Both the position numbers and the translations under genes were made by a program. From Glycine soja (lineage: Eukaryota > Streptophyta > Magnoliopsida > Fabales > Fabaceae): DNA of 64,000 nt. The stretch is taken from NCBI RefSeq assembly GCF_004193775.1, contig NC_041021.1:23714632-23778631 (forward strand), read 5' to 3'. Positions 22,943 to 32,454 of this stretch are shown here, in pieces (positions within the stretch are counted from its first letter, which is position 1; each line of letters starts with the position of its first letter). Below the pieces are notes generated by a model, which did no database searches, had not been told where the DNA came from, and saw nothing but the letters and a program-made list of their open reading frames with translations.

Positions 22943-23125
22943 TTTATAATTTGTAAATCTCGCTTAGCAAGCTCGTCTTGCTAAGCGGGAGTCCACTTTT
23001 CACACTTAGCACAACAATTTGCGCTTAGTGCAACTCCCTCTGCACTAGGTCTCACTCAGCAGGCCAATTCTCGCTCAACGCAATTACCCCTTGGATTGGA
23101 ATTGCGCTTAGCGCGCCCTTCACAC
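22943..23125 (-). promoter_or_regulatory. TATA box and CGCTTAGC palindrome cluster of the TGTAAC LTR
   Basis: On the minus strand TATAAATA (22943-22950) is preceded by half-palindromes CTCGCTTAGCAAGC / TTGCTAAGCGGG (22960-22988), TGCGCTTAGTGCA (23020-23032) and GCGCTTAGCGCGC (23103-23115). Perfect and imperfect copies alternate every 20-60 bp. Confidence 0.6.
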
Positions 23126-23430
23126 TTAGCAAGACATCAAAGTTTTTATTTTCAAAATCCCAACAGCTAGCCTATGAAGAATTGTCTTTGGAATCACTAG
23201 TCAAAATTTGAAGATGATCCAACGGTCAACGAATCTGGGATTGTGATGTTACTTGAATAGTTTTAGGTAAAATTTGAAATCTCATAATTTCAACTTAGCT
23301 CAACAAAACTCCACATAACTCAACATCCACATCAAGAAATTCACACATGACTAATTCAAGTCAACCATATAGTCAAATAACACAATAAATACAATTAAAC
23401 ATCGATTTATAATTAGTAATATTTCAGGGT

Positions 23431-24568
23431 TGTCGCAACCTACCATTCGACGGAGGTGCGAAAAGGCCAAAATAACAAGGCGAAAGTGTTTGTCTCCGAG
23501 GGAGAATACATGACTTCAAAATTATGTATTTTCCCTTTTTTATATTTTTATGTATTTTCCCTTTTTATATATTTTTTTTTCTTGGGGTTGACAAGGGTGT
23601 TGCCCTTGCTCCGAAGTATCCTTAGGTGCGATGAGGAAATCAGACCTACGCAGTTCCTTAAGTCTAAAAGTTTGTGTGTTACGTTGATTTTATGTTTTTC
23701 TGAAAGATTGATTTAAATTACGAACAAAATTCGTTTAAGGCATTGGACCTTGAAACGATCTCAAGTGATGTTTGATGAAAAGCGGAGAGAATCATTAAGG
23801 TGTTGGAGCTTGAAACAATCTCAAGTGATATTTGATAAAAAGAAAATATTTATGAGTTGGTTTTATTTTGGTTATTGCTTATTAATCTTCAATCCTTTTT
23901 TTAAAGATAACTTGCGACGCTAATGATTGATTAAAAGTTACTTTACAAAAGAAAAGCAATTATCGATGATCGAAGAAGGAGATGAAGATGCATAAAGAAA
24001 TAGAGAGGACCCCTAAGGGTCCATAAATCATGTTCAAATCTTTAAAGACAAGCACTAATTGGATGAAGAACGAAGAACGATTGAAGAACGAACGAAGAAC
24101 AATGAAGAACGATCACGGAATTGATCACAGAAACGTCTCGGAAGTGCCTCGGCCTCATTTTTCTTCTTCTTTCTCCTTCTTCTCAATAATTTCACTGAAA
24201 ATCTCTCAATATATGATGCTAGACCCTTCTCCTGAGCCCCCTCACGCCTATTTATAGGAAATTAGGGATGGAGGTTGCACAGCAGCTCGCCCAGGCGAGT
24301 TGGTTACTTCGTCCAGAAGTTTGCTTGCTCGCCCAGGCGAGCTGGTTTCTTCACTCCTAAGCTTTCTGGTGGCCTAGGCGAGCCAGGGGCCTGAAAAAGT
24401 CACCAAATGACCATTTTGCCCTCCTTTTTGGGTATTTTCTGCATTCTTTTACGAAACATAGAAAAACCTTGCAGATTGCGCGAACATTGGTGTTAAGCAG
24501 CTCAATTTGGCCGGCAAGAATCAAAATGTTAGCAAATGAAGGTCCCCGGACGAAATTAGGGTATGACA
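23431..24568 (-). mobile_element. Solo LTR, Tat/Ogre-type, with AGGGT target duplication
   Basis: 1138 bp from TGTCGCAACCTACC to GGGTATGACA. AGGGT precedes (23426-23430) and follows (24569-24573). It belongs to the same family as LTRs at 25133-26436 (plus) and 56005-57351 (minus). The latter has a polypurine tract that fixes the coding orientation, so this copy reads on the minus strand. TATA (CTATAAATAG, minus) lies at 24248-24257. Palindromes AGCTCGCCCAGGCGAGT (24284-24300) and GCTCGCCCAGGCGAGC (24327-24342) stand 27 bp and more upstream of it. Confidence 0.88.
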
Positions 24569-24780
24569 AGGGTGTTACAACCAGAGCTTTGATCTCTTGG
24601 AAACACTTGTTCTGAGGCAAAAGCTTGATCTTGAATTAATCTTGAAACAATGCTTGTTTGTTGAAGCAAGCTTGTATTAATCTTGAAGCAATGCTTAACC
24701 TTTGAATGTTTGTTGAAGTAGTCTTGAAAGCAACCTTGTTTGATTATTCTTTGGCATCATCAAAATCATGTATTCATACA

Positions 24781-25132
24781 TTCACATTCTCCCCCTTTTT
24801 TATGATGACAATCATTATCAAGTGAATTCTTTTCAGCATCATCAAAACCATTTTGAAAAGCTTTTTGATGATGACAATCATTATCAAGTAAATTCTCTTT
24901 GGCATCATCAAAACCTACATGATTCAAATTCTCCCCCTTTTTTGATGATGACAACCATTTATAGGTTAGGATTAAAAACAAAAGAATATCTATCTGTATA
25001 GTTTACATCCCCTTGATTTTGCAATGATTGTTTATATCAAAAAATTGAAGATTGCATAGATTTCATATATAAAAAGCTGTCTCATAAACCCTTACTATCT
25101 TATCTTTTATCTATCTCTCCCCCTTTGTCAAC
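24781..25132 (-). pseudogene. C-terminal remnant of a copia-like polyprotein plus polypurine tract
   Basis: On the minus strand an open frame (24981-24766) contains two near-identical 22-residue repeats, FDDAKENLLDNDCHHQK and FDDAEKNSLDNDCHHKK, ending KGGEC. The DNA of the last part is the AAAAAAGGGGGAGAATGTG polypurine tract just before the LTR at 24780. Such GGGGGAGAA ends after a 'DDDK' type tail are usual at the 3' end of SIRE1-like copia polyproteins. The rest of the element is cut off at 25132 by the Tat/Ogre-type LTR. Confidence 0.6.
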
Positions 25133-26436
25133 TGTCATACACTAATTTCTTCTGGAGACTATCATTTGCTAACATTTTGATTATTGCTAGCCAAATTGAG
25201 CTTCTTGACATTAGTTGCCATGGAATACAAAAGGTTTTTCGATGTTTCAGTAAAGAATGCGGAAAATACCAAAAAGAGAGGGCAAAAGGGTCATTTTAAG
25301 CCTTTTTCTGAACCCTGGCTCGCCCAGGCTAGCCTCTGGCTCGCCTGTGCCACCAAATAGCTCAGAGGGGAAGTAACCAGCTTGCCTGGGCGAGCTTCCA
25401 TGACCCCTAATGCCATCTTTTTCTATAAATAGGTGTAAGGGTGGTTGAGTAAAGGGTTCCAAGGTCCAGCATTGAGAGAAATCGAGAGAAATTAGAGAGA
25501 ATAAGAAGAAAGAAGAGTAAAATGAGGCTGAGGCGCTATCGAATTGCGACCGTAATCAACTTCTACATCGTTCTTTGTTCGTTCTTCGTTCGTCATCTGG
25601 TTAGTTTTTGTTTTAAGGATTTGAATGCGATCTATGCACCCTTAGGGGTCCTCTTTCTTGTTTTATGCATCTTCATCTCCTTCTTCTATCATCAGTGATC
25701 TAATTTTCTTCTTATAAAGTGAGTTTTAACTGATCATTAGTGCCGCAAGTTAACTTTTAAAAAAAATTGAAGGTTAATAAGCAAAAACCAAGATAAAACC
25801 AACTCATAACTAACTTCTTTTTATCAAATATCACTTGAGATCATTTCTAGGTCCATTGCCTTAACGACTATCTCCTCTTTTCAAAAATCAAAAGATCGTT
25901 TCAGGGTCCAGCGCCTTAACGATTCTCTTCGCTTTTCAAGTTTTTTAAAATATCGTTTCAAGGTCCAACGCCTTAAATGACTTTTGTTTGCAATTAAAAT
26001 CTATCTTTCAAAAAACATAAAATCAATGTAACACAAACTTTCAAACTTAAAGAACTACGTAGGTTTGAATTCCTCATTGCACCTGAGGATACGTAGGAGC
26101 AAGGGCAACACCCTTGTCGACCCTAAAAAAATAAAAAAAAATATAAAATGGTAAAATACATAAAAAATATAAAAAAGGAAAATACATAATTTTGAAGTCT
26201 TGTTTTGCACACTCGATTATAGGCCGCCTTCCATTGTGACGGGCGTGTGGGGTGCTAATACCTTTCTCGTGCAAAACAACTCCCGAACCCTTATTTTCAA
26301 AATCCACAGACCTTTGTCTTTTTGGTTTTTCTAACATTTTCCTCGAATAAACGATGGAGATTCCACACATTTTCTTCATTGAGAAGATGCTCCATTTTGT
26401 TTTGCCTCGCCTTCCCGTCGAAGGTAGGTTGCAACA
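25133..26436 (+). repeat. 5' LTR, Tat/Ogre-type
   Basis: Plus orientation, from TGTCATACACTAATTT to GGTAGGTTGCAACA. It matches the reverse complement of 56005-57351 and 23431-24568. It contains the palindrome AGCTTGCCTGGGCGAGCT (25379-25396) and other GGCTCGCC half-sites from 25318, then TATA CTATAAATAG at 25422-25431, i.e. 26 bp downstream. The leader contains AAGGTCCA(G/A)(C/T)GCCTTAA words repeated near 25850, 25905 and 25955. The five bases outside the two ends (TCAAC and ACATT) do not match. Confidence 0.75.
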
Positions 26437-27484
26437 ACATTAAACCACCCTTGGGAGCTATCACTAGAAGTGGACTTCTGGATCCTTTCCATTAGGTTCC
26501 TAAATTAGGGGGGCACATAGCATACTTACTCTGGCTTGTTCCTTAATCGCATCATGCATATATTCATGGCATCATAATGAACATACCATTCCTGCATTTA
26601 TCATTTATCATATTCATGCATTGCATTTGCATAAGTCATTGCATTAACATACATCTTCATTTAGCATGCTTTTGTTCTGCCAATTGCATACATTCTATTT
26701 TCATCATTCACATGATGTTCACTCATGCATGATCCTCGCATTTTCCTATGCAAGAAAAAAAAACAAAAAACAAAGAAAGAACAAAAGAAAGTCACCCTAA
26801 AGCATGAAAGTTTACACCACATTCTTAGTTTCATGTGTTGGGTACCATGATGATGGCTATAAACCAACCATGTTGAGATTATAAGCTCATCTCTCTTAAA
26901 AAATGATTTAAAATCATGTGAACATGGTACCTAATGCATGGTTAACTAGGAAATGATGGTTCTTTAGGCATCTCATGACAATCTCATAATTACATGTGTC
27001 ATGCATAGCATAAGTATGCCCAAGTCATTCATCTCTATGATATGTTGTCGAAGTATTGACAATCAAAATTTCTATTCCTTGGATTATGGGGTCGAACCAA
27101 GCACATGCTTTTAAGAAAAGGTTTTCATCTGGTGAAGGTCAAGTATGGAAGTAACCAGCTTGCAAAAGTTGGGGTAGAAGATGGATCGAGCTTACATAGT
27201 TTCTTTGTCTACTGCCAACACATGGTTTGAGCTAAATAATTTACAAAAAAATTAGGGACTGTTGATGTCCATGTGTTATTTCCAGTTGCGCTTTGACTCT
27301 GACAAGATGAAATGAACAATGTTATTTTAATGAAAATCTGAATTGATTCAACCCTATGTTCTACTGAATGTCCTGTGTAAAATTTGCAATACTTCGACAA
27401 TGCATCATTCACAAACATTCATGCTTTTCACATTGGTTGCATTGCTCATTGCATTCTTTCCTTGAAATGAGGAATGTAATCATT
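26437..27484 (+). other. Leader between the Tat/Ogre LTR and gag
   Basis: No coding frame. CAT-rich sequence (26540-26720) with several GCATTGCAT words. I could not place a confident PBS. A GGAGATTCCACACATT stretch at 26350-26365 aligns with GGTGGCAACTCCATGC of the 56005 copy and may be PBS-related. Confidence 0.45.
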
Positions 27485-28337
27485 GTTATCAAAAGGAAAG
27501 AATGGGCTTTATGGTGCCCTTACCGAACGCGTGCTAGAGCTAGAGTAATAAGTGAAGTAGAGGAGGTGCAACAGCAAATGAAGGTTGACATGGAGGCCAT
27601 GAAAGAGCAAATTGCCACAATGATAGAAGCCATGATGAGTATGAAAAAAATGATGGAGGTCAATGCGACTATAGTCATTGCCGCAAGTACCACCACTGAG
27701 GGGGACCTAACTCACCCATCTGGGCTCAATCAAGTAAATCCTCCAGTCTCGGATATGGTAGGTCAGGGAGGAGAAGCACTGGGAAGTACAGGCGGTCCCC
27801 ATGTTGTGCTGAGCAAGAATTCTTTCCCACCATACGGCTTGCCTACCAACTATACACCACCCAATGTTGCACACGCTCACGATGAGAATGTCAATAACTC
27901 CACTCCCATACTTATTGAGAGCCAACAACCCCAATCTGATCATGCAAATGTCTCTCAACCCATAGGGAAGGCACATGAGGCACCCCAAGACCATAATCTA
28001 GCCGACTTTGAGCCTCACCTTGGATTTGCCGCTGATGGGCAGGCATTTTGCGGCGTACCCCTGCCAAACACTTTGGGGGAGCTCTCAGTATCAGCCACAC
28101 CCACAACCCTTGCATTTTGTGGGGGGAAGAGTCCCTCCTACTATGGTGGAAAGGGAGAAATTCAATCATATAGAGGAATGACTGAGGTCCATTGATGGAG
28201 GCGGAGATCATGCTTTTGCTGACATGGCAAAGTTGTGCCTAGTGCCTGACGTCATCATCCCTCTGAAGTTCAAGGTGTCGAACTTCGATAAGTACAAGGG
28301 GAATACTTGCCCTAAGAATCACCTGAAGATGTACTGC
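27368..28337 (+). pseudogene. gag: gag, piece 1 (N-terminal), Tat/Ogre-like
   Basis: The long frame from 27368 (the true start is uncertain; the lineage-like part begins near 27550) has a coiled-coil-prone Met/Glu-rich segment (KVDMEAMKEQIATMIEAMMSM), then a Pro/Asn/His-rich linker. Near 28140-28160 a one-base shift moves the similarity to another frame. There a TGA (28168-28170 region) replaces an Arg codon, followed by SIDGGGDHAFADM and the conserved capsid start FDKYKG and CPKNHLKMYC. It stops exactly at 28337, where a foreign LTR begins. Gag of this lineage packages the genomic RNA. This piece is non-functional. Confidence 0.75.
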
Positions 28338-29227
28338 TGATGTGTCATTATTTTCTCCTATTTCTTAACCCTTTTTGTCACATATGTAATTACTGATTTA
28401 CTCTAATTGTTAAATTTATTATTCAGTTTTATCAATTGGGCCCACTTGACTAATTTCATGTTTTAAATTCAATTTTAGGATAATTATAATCAATTGGGCT
28501 GAGCCAGATTGGACTTGAACAGAGAAGACAATTTTATTAGATTTCGTCTAATTTCATTTTATGGCATTCAATTATTTTTATTTCGTTTTAGGCCAAAATA
28601 ATTTAATAGGGCCCAATGACTTTGAGTGACCCTTATAAATAGCAGCCTTGGGATTCATGTAAAGGCTATTCTATTATTCAGGAGTTTTAGGGTTTTACGT
28701 TTTGAGCTGGTTATTACTGTTCACGTGAATGCATTTTTCCATTTTCTGCTTCTAATTGCAATTTCGTTTTTGTTCCTTCTTCTACCTTTAGTTTCATTTT
28801 TTGTTTTCTGCCTTTAACTTCATTTACGTCTCTGCTTCTAGTTTCATTTACGTTTTATGCTTTTGTTGAACTTATGGAAGGCTAAATTTCTAGTGTTGTT
28901 TCCCTCTGAGGATGAAGCGTAACTCTCTTTGTGGTTTTGTTTTTAATGTTGCTCTCCTATCGGTTTTTCCTTCACCAATTAACCCACATGTGTTTTGTTA
29001 ATCTGTGCACGCTTCATGTTCGATTAATTGCCTCTGTGCTTAAATTACGTTCGTGCTTAATGAACAAGGGGTTAATTGGTGTATGTGTTGCTTAATCACA
29101 TATTGACAACCCTAAATTAATTTTCGGTTAGTTAATTAAATTAGGGTTGGATTAAGTGGTTAACTGCCAGGGGTGAAATCCTCATAACCTAGGATAAGAG
29201 AATGGCTTCTGAATCAGAGGAAACAAC
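28338..29227 (+). mobile_element. Diaspora-type LTR, 3'-truncated, inside the Tat/Ogre gag
   Basis: Starts TGATGTGTCATT and follows the 15982 LTR through a TATA box to GAATCAGAGGAAACAAC, then diverges. About 245 bp of the LTR end is missing, and roughly 45 capsid codons of the host gag are missing on the same side. One deletion therefore removed both the LTR end and adjacent gag. No target duplication survives. Confidence 0.8.
28634..28642 (+). promoter_or_regulatory. TATA box of the Diaspora-type LTR
   Basis: TATAAATAG followed by CAGCCTTGGGATTCATG. This is the intact form of the box seen decayed at 16307. Confidence 0.65.
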
Positions 29228-29237
29228 ACACCCCTAA

Positions 29238-29862
29238 TGGTTGCTATCATCAGGCAGTATCAGTACAATTCTGATATGGCTCCGGATAGAATCCAGCTAT
29301 AGAACATGTGCAAGAAGGAGCATGAGTCTTTCAAGGAATACGCCCAGAGGTGGTGGGACTTGGCAGCTCAAGTAGCACCTCTAATGATGGAGAGGGAGAT
29401 GATAACAATGATAGTAGACACATTACCAGTGTTCTACTATGAGAAGATGGTGGGTTACACGCCTTCAAGCTTTATTGATTTAGTTTTTTCCAGCGAAAGG
29501 ATCGAAGTGGGTCTGAAAAGAGGAAAATTTGATCATTCTCCTTTGATTAATAAGAAGCCAGGGGCAAATAGGGAGAATAAAAAGAAGGGAGGAACCCATG
29601 TTGTGATTGTTGTTCCTACATGGCCAAATTTCCCACCAGCTCAACAATGTCAATACTCGGCCAATATTAGCCATTCTTGTTACCTACCACCCTATCATCC
29701 AAGAACACCCAATCATCCATAAAGGCCACCCCTAAATCAGGAACAAAGCCTGCCTGTCGCACATCCAATACCAAACACCACCCTTAACACAAACCCAAAC
29801 ACCAACCAAGGAAGGAATTTTCCAGAAAATAAGCCTATAGAATTCTCTGCAATTCCAGTGTC
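29238..29862 (+). pseudogene. gag: gag, piece 2 (capsid C-terminal part), Tat/Ogre-like
   Basis: Resumes with IRQYQYNSDMAPDR, a TAG where Gln is expected near 29299, then an open frame 29306-29722: CKKEHESFKEYAQRWWDLA, PPMMEREM-like sequence, DTLPVFYYEKMVGY, and a Pro-rich tail. A TAA at 29720-29722 replaces CAA, and the frame goes on to FSAIPVSY, where it is cut by the 29868 element. The GTATG at 29863-29867 is the duplicated target. Confidence 0.8.
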
Positions 29863-30217
29863 GTATGTGATGGAAGCTTGCTTATGGAGCTTCTATGGAG
29901 GCTGGATCTTTGAGCTTCAATGAGGTCCTTCAATGGTGATTTTTCACCACGGAGATGCAGCGGAAGGCAAAGGAGAAGAGGAGAAGGGAGGCGCCATCCA
30001 CTAGGGAATAAGCCATGGAAGAAAGAGCTTCACCACCAAGATGAGCCTTGGATAAGAAGCTTGGAAGGATGCTTCAATGGAGGAAAATAAAGAGGGAGAG
30101 AAAGAGAGAGGGGGGAGCACGAAATTGAAGGAATAAAAGAGGGGGAGAAGTAGAACTTTGAAGTGTGTCTCATAAGACTTTCATTCATCAAAGTTACAAC
30201 AAGTGTTACACATGCTT

Positions 30218-30226
30218 CTATTTATA
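30218..30226 (-). promoter_or_regulatory. TATA box of the chromovirus-derived LTR
   Basis: CTATTTATA on the plus strand is TATAAATAG on the transcribed strand. The same box is at 34685-34693, and on the plus strand at 59551-59559 and 63978-63986 in the second family member. Confidence 0.75.
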
Positions 30227-30227
30227 G

Positions 30228-30490
30228 ACTAGGTAGCTTCCTTGAGAAGCTTTCATGAGAAAACTTCCTTGAGAAGCTTCTTTGAGAAAACTTCCTTGAG
30301 AAGCTAGAGCTTAGCTACGCACACCCCTCTCATAACTAGGCTCACCACCTTGAGAAGCTTCCTTAAGAAGATTCCTAAAGAAGCTAGAGCTTAGCTAGAC
30401 ACACATCTCTAATAGCTAAGCTCACCTCCTTGAGATGAGAAGCTAGAGCTTAGCTACACACCCCCTATAATAGCTAAGCTCACCCCCATG
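30228..30490. repeat. Tandem and inverted AAGCTTCTCAAG / AGCTTAGCT array in U3
   Basis: Alternating words CCTTGAGAAGCTTC, GAAGCTAGAGCTTAGCTA and AATAGCTAAGCTCACC recur with 60-80 bp spacing. CTTGAGAAGCTTC is most of an 18-bp palindrome, and AGAGCTTAGCTA pairs with TAGCTAAGCTC. The array lies directly upstream of TATA in the LTR's reading direction and is repeated at 34695-34957, 59282-59545 and 63712-63972. Confidence 0.8.
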
Positions 30491-30744
30491 ACAAAAAAAA
30501 CATGAAAATACAAAAAAAAAAGTCCTTACTACAAAGACTACTCAAAATGCCCCAAAATACAAGGCTAAAACCCTATACTACTAGAATGGCCAAAATACAA
30601 GGCCCAAACGAAGGAAAAACCTATTCTAATATTTACAAAGATAAGCGGGCTCATACTTAGCCCATGGGCTCAAAATATACCCTAAGGCTCGTGAGAACCC
30701 TAGGGCCTTCCCTTGGATCTCTAGCCCAATCTACTTGGAGTCTT

Positions 30745-32454
30745 CTACCCAATGCCCTTACGGGATAGGATTGCATCATTCCCTCCACCTTGGAAAGGAT
30801 TTGACCTCAAATCCCAAGGTTCTTCATACTCTGGGCTCCTTCCCTCAACACCTGTAAAAAGAACAAAAACATATGTATTAGTGGTGTTTGGTATGTTGAA
30901 GTAAGGTAAGGTTTGAAAACCCATTTCCTGGGCATCTTCCCATGAAGGAACATGGTTTCTCACCAACTCAATGAGTGATGCTACAAGTATAGAAAAATAT
31001 GGGACAAACCTTTTGTAAAAGTTTGTTAAGTCATGGAAGCCCCAAATTTTTCTTATACTTGGTGGAGTGGGCCACTCAGGAATTACCTTTATTCTCTTAG
31101 GGTTCATGGGAACCCCTTGATCACTATTTGAAAAATTAAGAAAAGTAACGCAATAAAACATACCTTTTTCTGTATTTTCATATTGATTATTCTTACCAAA
31201 AAGTATGACAAACCTAAGGTGTCCCATATGAGTACCTAAGTTTGTATTGAAACTAAAAATAAGAATAAACCTACCTAATGGGTCCCTATGTACACACACC
31301 ATGAAGATGTTAGGTGTACGAGTGACTTTACAAAAGAGGGTTGCACCACTCAAAACATTCATCATACCACCTATTTTAGGGACTTGGTGCCTAATAATAC
31401 CTATTTTGGGCACCAAAAAAGCACAAGGATTTAAGCTCTTGCGAACCAAACCCTCATCCAACAACTTCTTTACTTGAGGAATAAACTCAAGCCCAAGAGG
31501 TGTGGCAATGCTAGCAAGTGTCTTTTTACAAAAGAGAAAATGTGGAGGATGTCTAAGAGGGAAAGTTTCTTTAATGTTTGTCTTTATTGTAAAATGAGTT
31601 TCCTTCTTAGCTAACCTCTTGGAGGAGACACTTACCTCCTTACACTTCTCTTTAACCACTAACGGTTGTCCATCTTCTTGGGGGTAGATTTCTTCACTAG
31701 ATTCTTCCCCTTTTGCTTCTTCACTTTCACTAGAGGAAGGTGAAGTAGTAGCCTCATCTTGGCTACTATAAATGTCTTGGTCCCTCATAATCATGGTTTT
31801 TGTGGTGGGGCATTGAGAAGTAATGTGTCCTCTTCCAAGACATTTAAAGCACTTTATAGAGCTAGTTTTCTCTTGCATACTAGCCTTAGGGGCTTGCTTT
31901 TCTATTGCCTTCCCCTTATCATCTTTGGGCTTAGAAGGTGTCACCCCTAAGATGCCTTGACCTTGGTCTTTCTTTGGATAAGAGTGAGAGCCATAAGATT
32001 TTGAAGTAGAATTCTTTTTAAGTTGTTGCTCTACCCTTATTTCCCAATCTAAGTTAGCCTCTACATTGTCCTTCCCATGGAAGTATGAGAGGTTAATGTT
32101 AGCCTCTTGAGGCTTTCTTTCCTTTTCTCTTCTATGGGAGTGAGGTCTAAGATGTGACCTATGCCTTCCTTCGTAATAGTCACGAAGTTCTTCACTTAGG
32201 CTCTTGCAAGAGTTATGACTACTATAGGAGGCATATTTTTCTCTTTTCATTTCTTTCATTATTTTTCTTCTTTCTTCCTCTCTTATTTTCTTTCTTTCAT
32301 CTTGACTTATTTCTTCCACTCTTTTTTTTCCTTTTTCTTTTCTCTCTTGTTTTTCTTTCCATAACTTGAGGGAACTCAACTCATCTAAGATTCTAGATAA
32401 AGGGTCTTTATGACTAGTACCCTCGCCATTAACACTAGATGAATAATGACTCAT
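30745..32454 (-). CDS. Gag-pol relic ORF, 569 aa, of the non-autonomous element
   Basis: A single frame from ATG 32454. Residues 1-125 are highly charged, with a Lys/Glu/Arg-rich helix likely to form a coiled coil, and an Arg/His patch. Next, FHGKDNVEANLDWE (about 125-140) is the start of chromoviral capsid, but it jumps straight to VEQQLKK, the post-capsid part, so capsid is deleted. A CCHC zinc knuckle (CFKCLGRGHITSQC) lies near residue 205. Then an acidic Ser-rich stretch, and from about 325 eroded RT sequence (KKLLDEGLVRKSLNPCAFLVPK; later EWPTPPSIRK and FYKRFVPYF). The YxDD region has no acidic pair (FILIFSFN). The end DLRSNPFQGGGND matches chromoviral pol C-termini. An ORF this long without catalytic sites could act as an RNA-binding protein for the element. 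That role is an inference. Confidence 0.75.
   Translation of the reverse strand: MSHYSSSVNGEGTSHKDPLSRILDELSSLKLWKEKQERKEKGKKRVEEISQDERKKIREEERRKIMKEMKREKYASYSSHNSCKSLSEELRDYYEGRHRSHLRPHSHRREKERKPQEANINLSYFHGKDNVEANLDWEIRVEQQLKKNSTSKSYGSHSYPKKDQGQGILGVTPSKPKDDKGKAIEKQAPKASMQEKTSSIKCFKCLGRGHITSQCPTTKTMIMRDQDIYSSQDEATTSPSSSESEEAKGEESSEEIYPQEDGQPLVVKEKCKEVSVSSKRLAKKETHFTIKTNIKETFPLRHPPHFLFCKKTLASIATPLGLEFIPQVKKLLDEGLVRKSLNPCAFLVPKIGIIRHQVPKIGGMMNVLSGATLFCKVTRTPNIFMVCVHRDPLGRFILIFSFNTNLGTHMGHLRFVILFGKNNQYENTEKGMFYCVTFLNFSNSDQGVPMNPKRIKVIPEWPTPPSIRKIWGFHDLTNFYKRFVPYFSILVASLIELVRNHVPSWEDAQEMGFQTLPYFNIPNTTNTYVFVLFTGVEGRSPEYEEPWDLRSNPFQGGGNDAILSRKGIG
30779..30790 (-). other. Polypurine tract of the chromovirus-derived element
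   Basis: TTCCCTCCACCT on the plus strand gives AGGTGGAGGGAA just before the LTR start on the minus strand. The second member has the same AGGTGGAGGGAA at 63418-63429. It also encodes the last residues of the ORF. Confidence 0.7.

Larger units (their letters stand above)
20680..24579 (-). mobile_element. Solo LTR (TGTAAC family) with ACCAG target duplication, itself interrupted
   Basis: The ends are TGTAACAACTCG and CAGGGTGTTACA, a short inverted pair with TG...CA termini. ACCAG occurs at 20675-20679 and 24580-24584. No internal region or second LTR is present. Removing the nested 23431-24568 LTR and one duplication leaves 2757 bp. Orientation is inferred as minus from a TATAAATA box at 22943-22950 with palindromes upstream of it on that strand. 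A 160-bp tandem duplication lies at 21481-21800. Copy B at 51392 is at the equivalent site. Confidence 0.85.
19742..24780 (-). repeat. Copia-like LTR, minus strand, carrying nested solo LTRs
   Basis: On the minus strand the LTR starts TGTATGAATACATG at 24780, right after an AAAAAAGGGGGAGAAT-type polypurine tract, and ends CCACTTGTCATACA at 19742. Its U3 holds ATCGATTA palindromes (20462-20679) upstream of a TATA box. The block GGTTCAGCCACTTCCCATGCC (19957-19977) is shared with the LTRs at 36398, 47339 and 50492. It is interrupted by the 20680-24579 insertion, leaving about 1.14 kb of LTR sequence. Assignment to copia rests on the adjoining C-terminal polyprotein remnant and PPT type (SIRE1-like), so it is tentative. 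Confidence 0.65.
29868..30778 (-). repeat. LTR, downstream (3') copy of the chromovirus-derived element
   Basis: Minus orientation: starts TGATGCAATCCTATCC at 30778 and ends AAGCTTCCATCA at 29868. U3 holds repeats with CTTGAGAAGCTTC and AGAGCTTAGCTA words (30228-30490). TATA lies at 30218-30226. The main ORF ends 34 bases inside this LTR. Confidence 0.9.

Noticed and set aside
22723..22984. ORFs on both strands at 22723-22984, one Gly/Val-rich
   Set aside because: They lie inside the TGTAAC solo LTR near its TATA box, have no homology I recognise, and both strands are open by composition.
25128..26441. Solo LTR interpretation of 25133-26436
   Set aside because: Flanking pentamers TCAAC and ACATT do not match, and a leader plus gag in the same orientation follow, so it is treated as a 5' LTR.
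30745..32369. Plus-strand frames opposite the 569-codon ORF (31247-31477, 31759-31950, 32154-32369)
   Set aside because: Antisense shadows; the F/L-rich 32154 frame is just the complement of the Lys/Glu-rich coiled-coil coding region.
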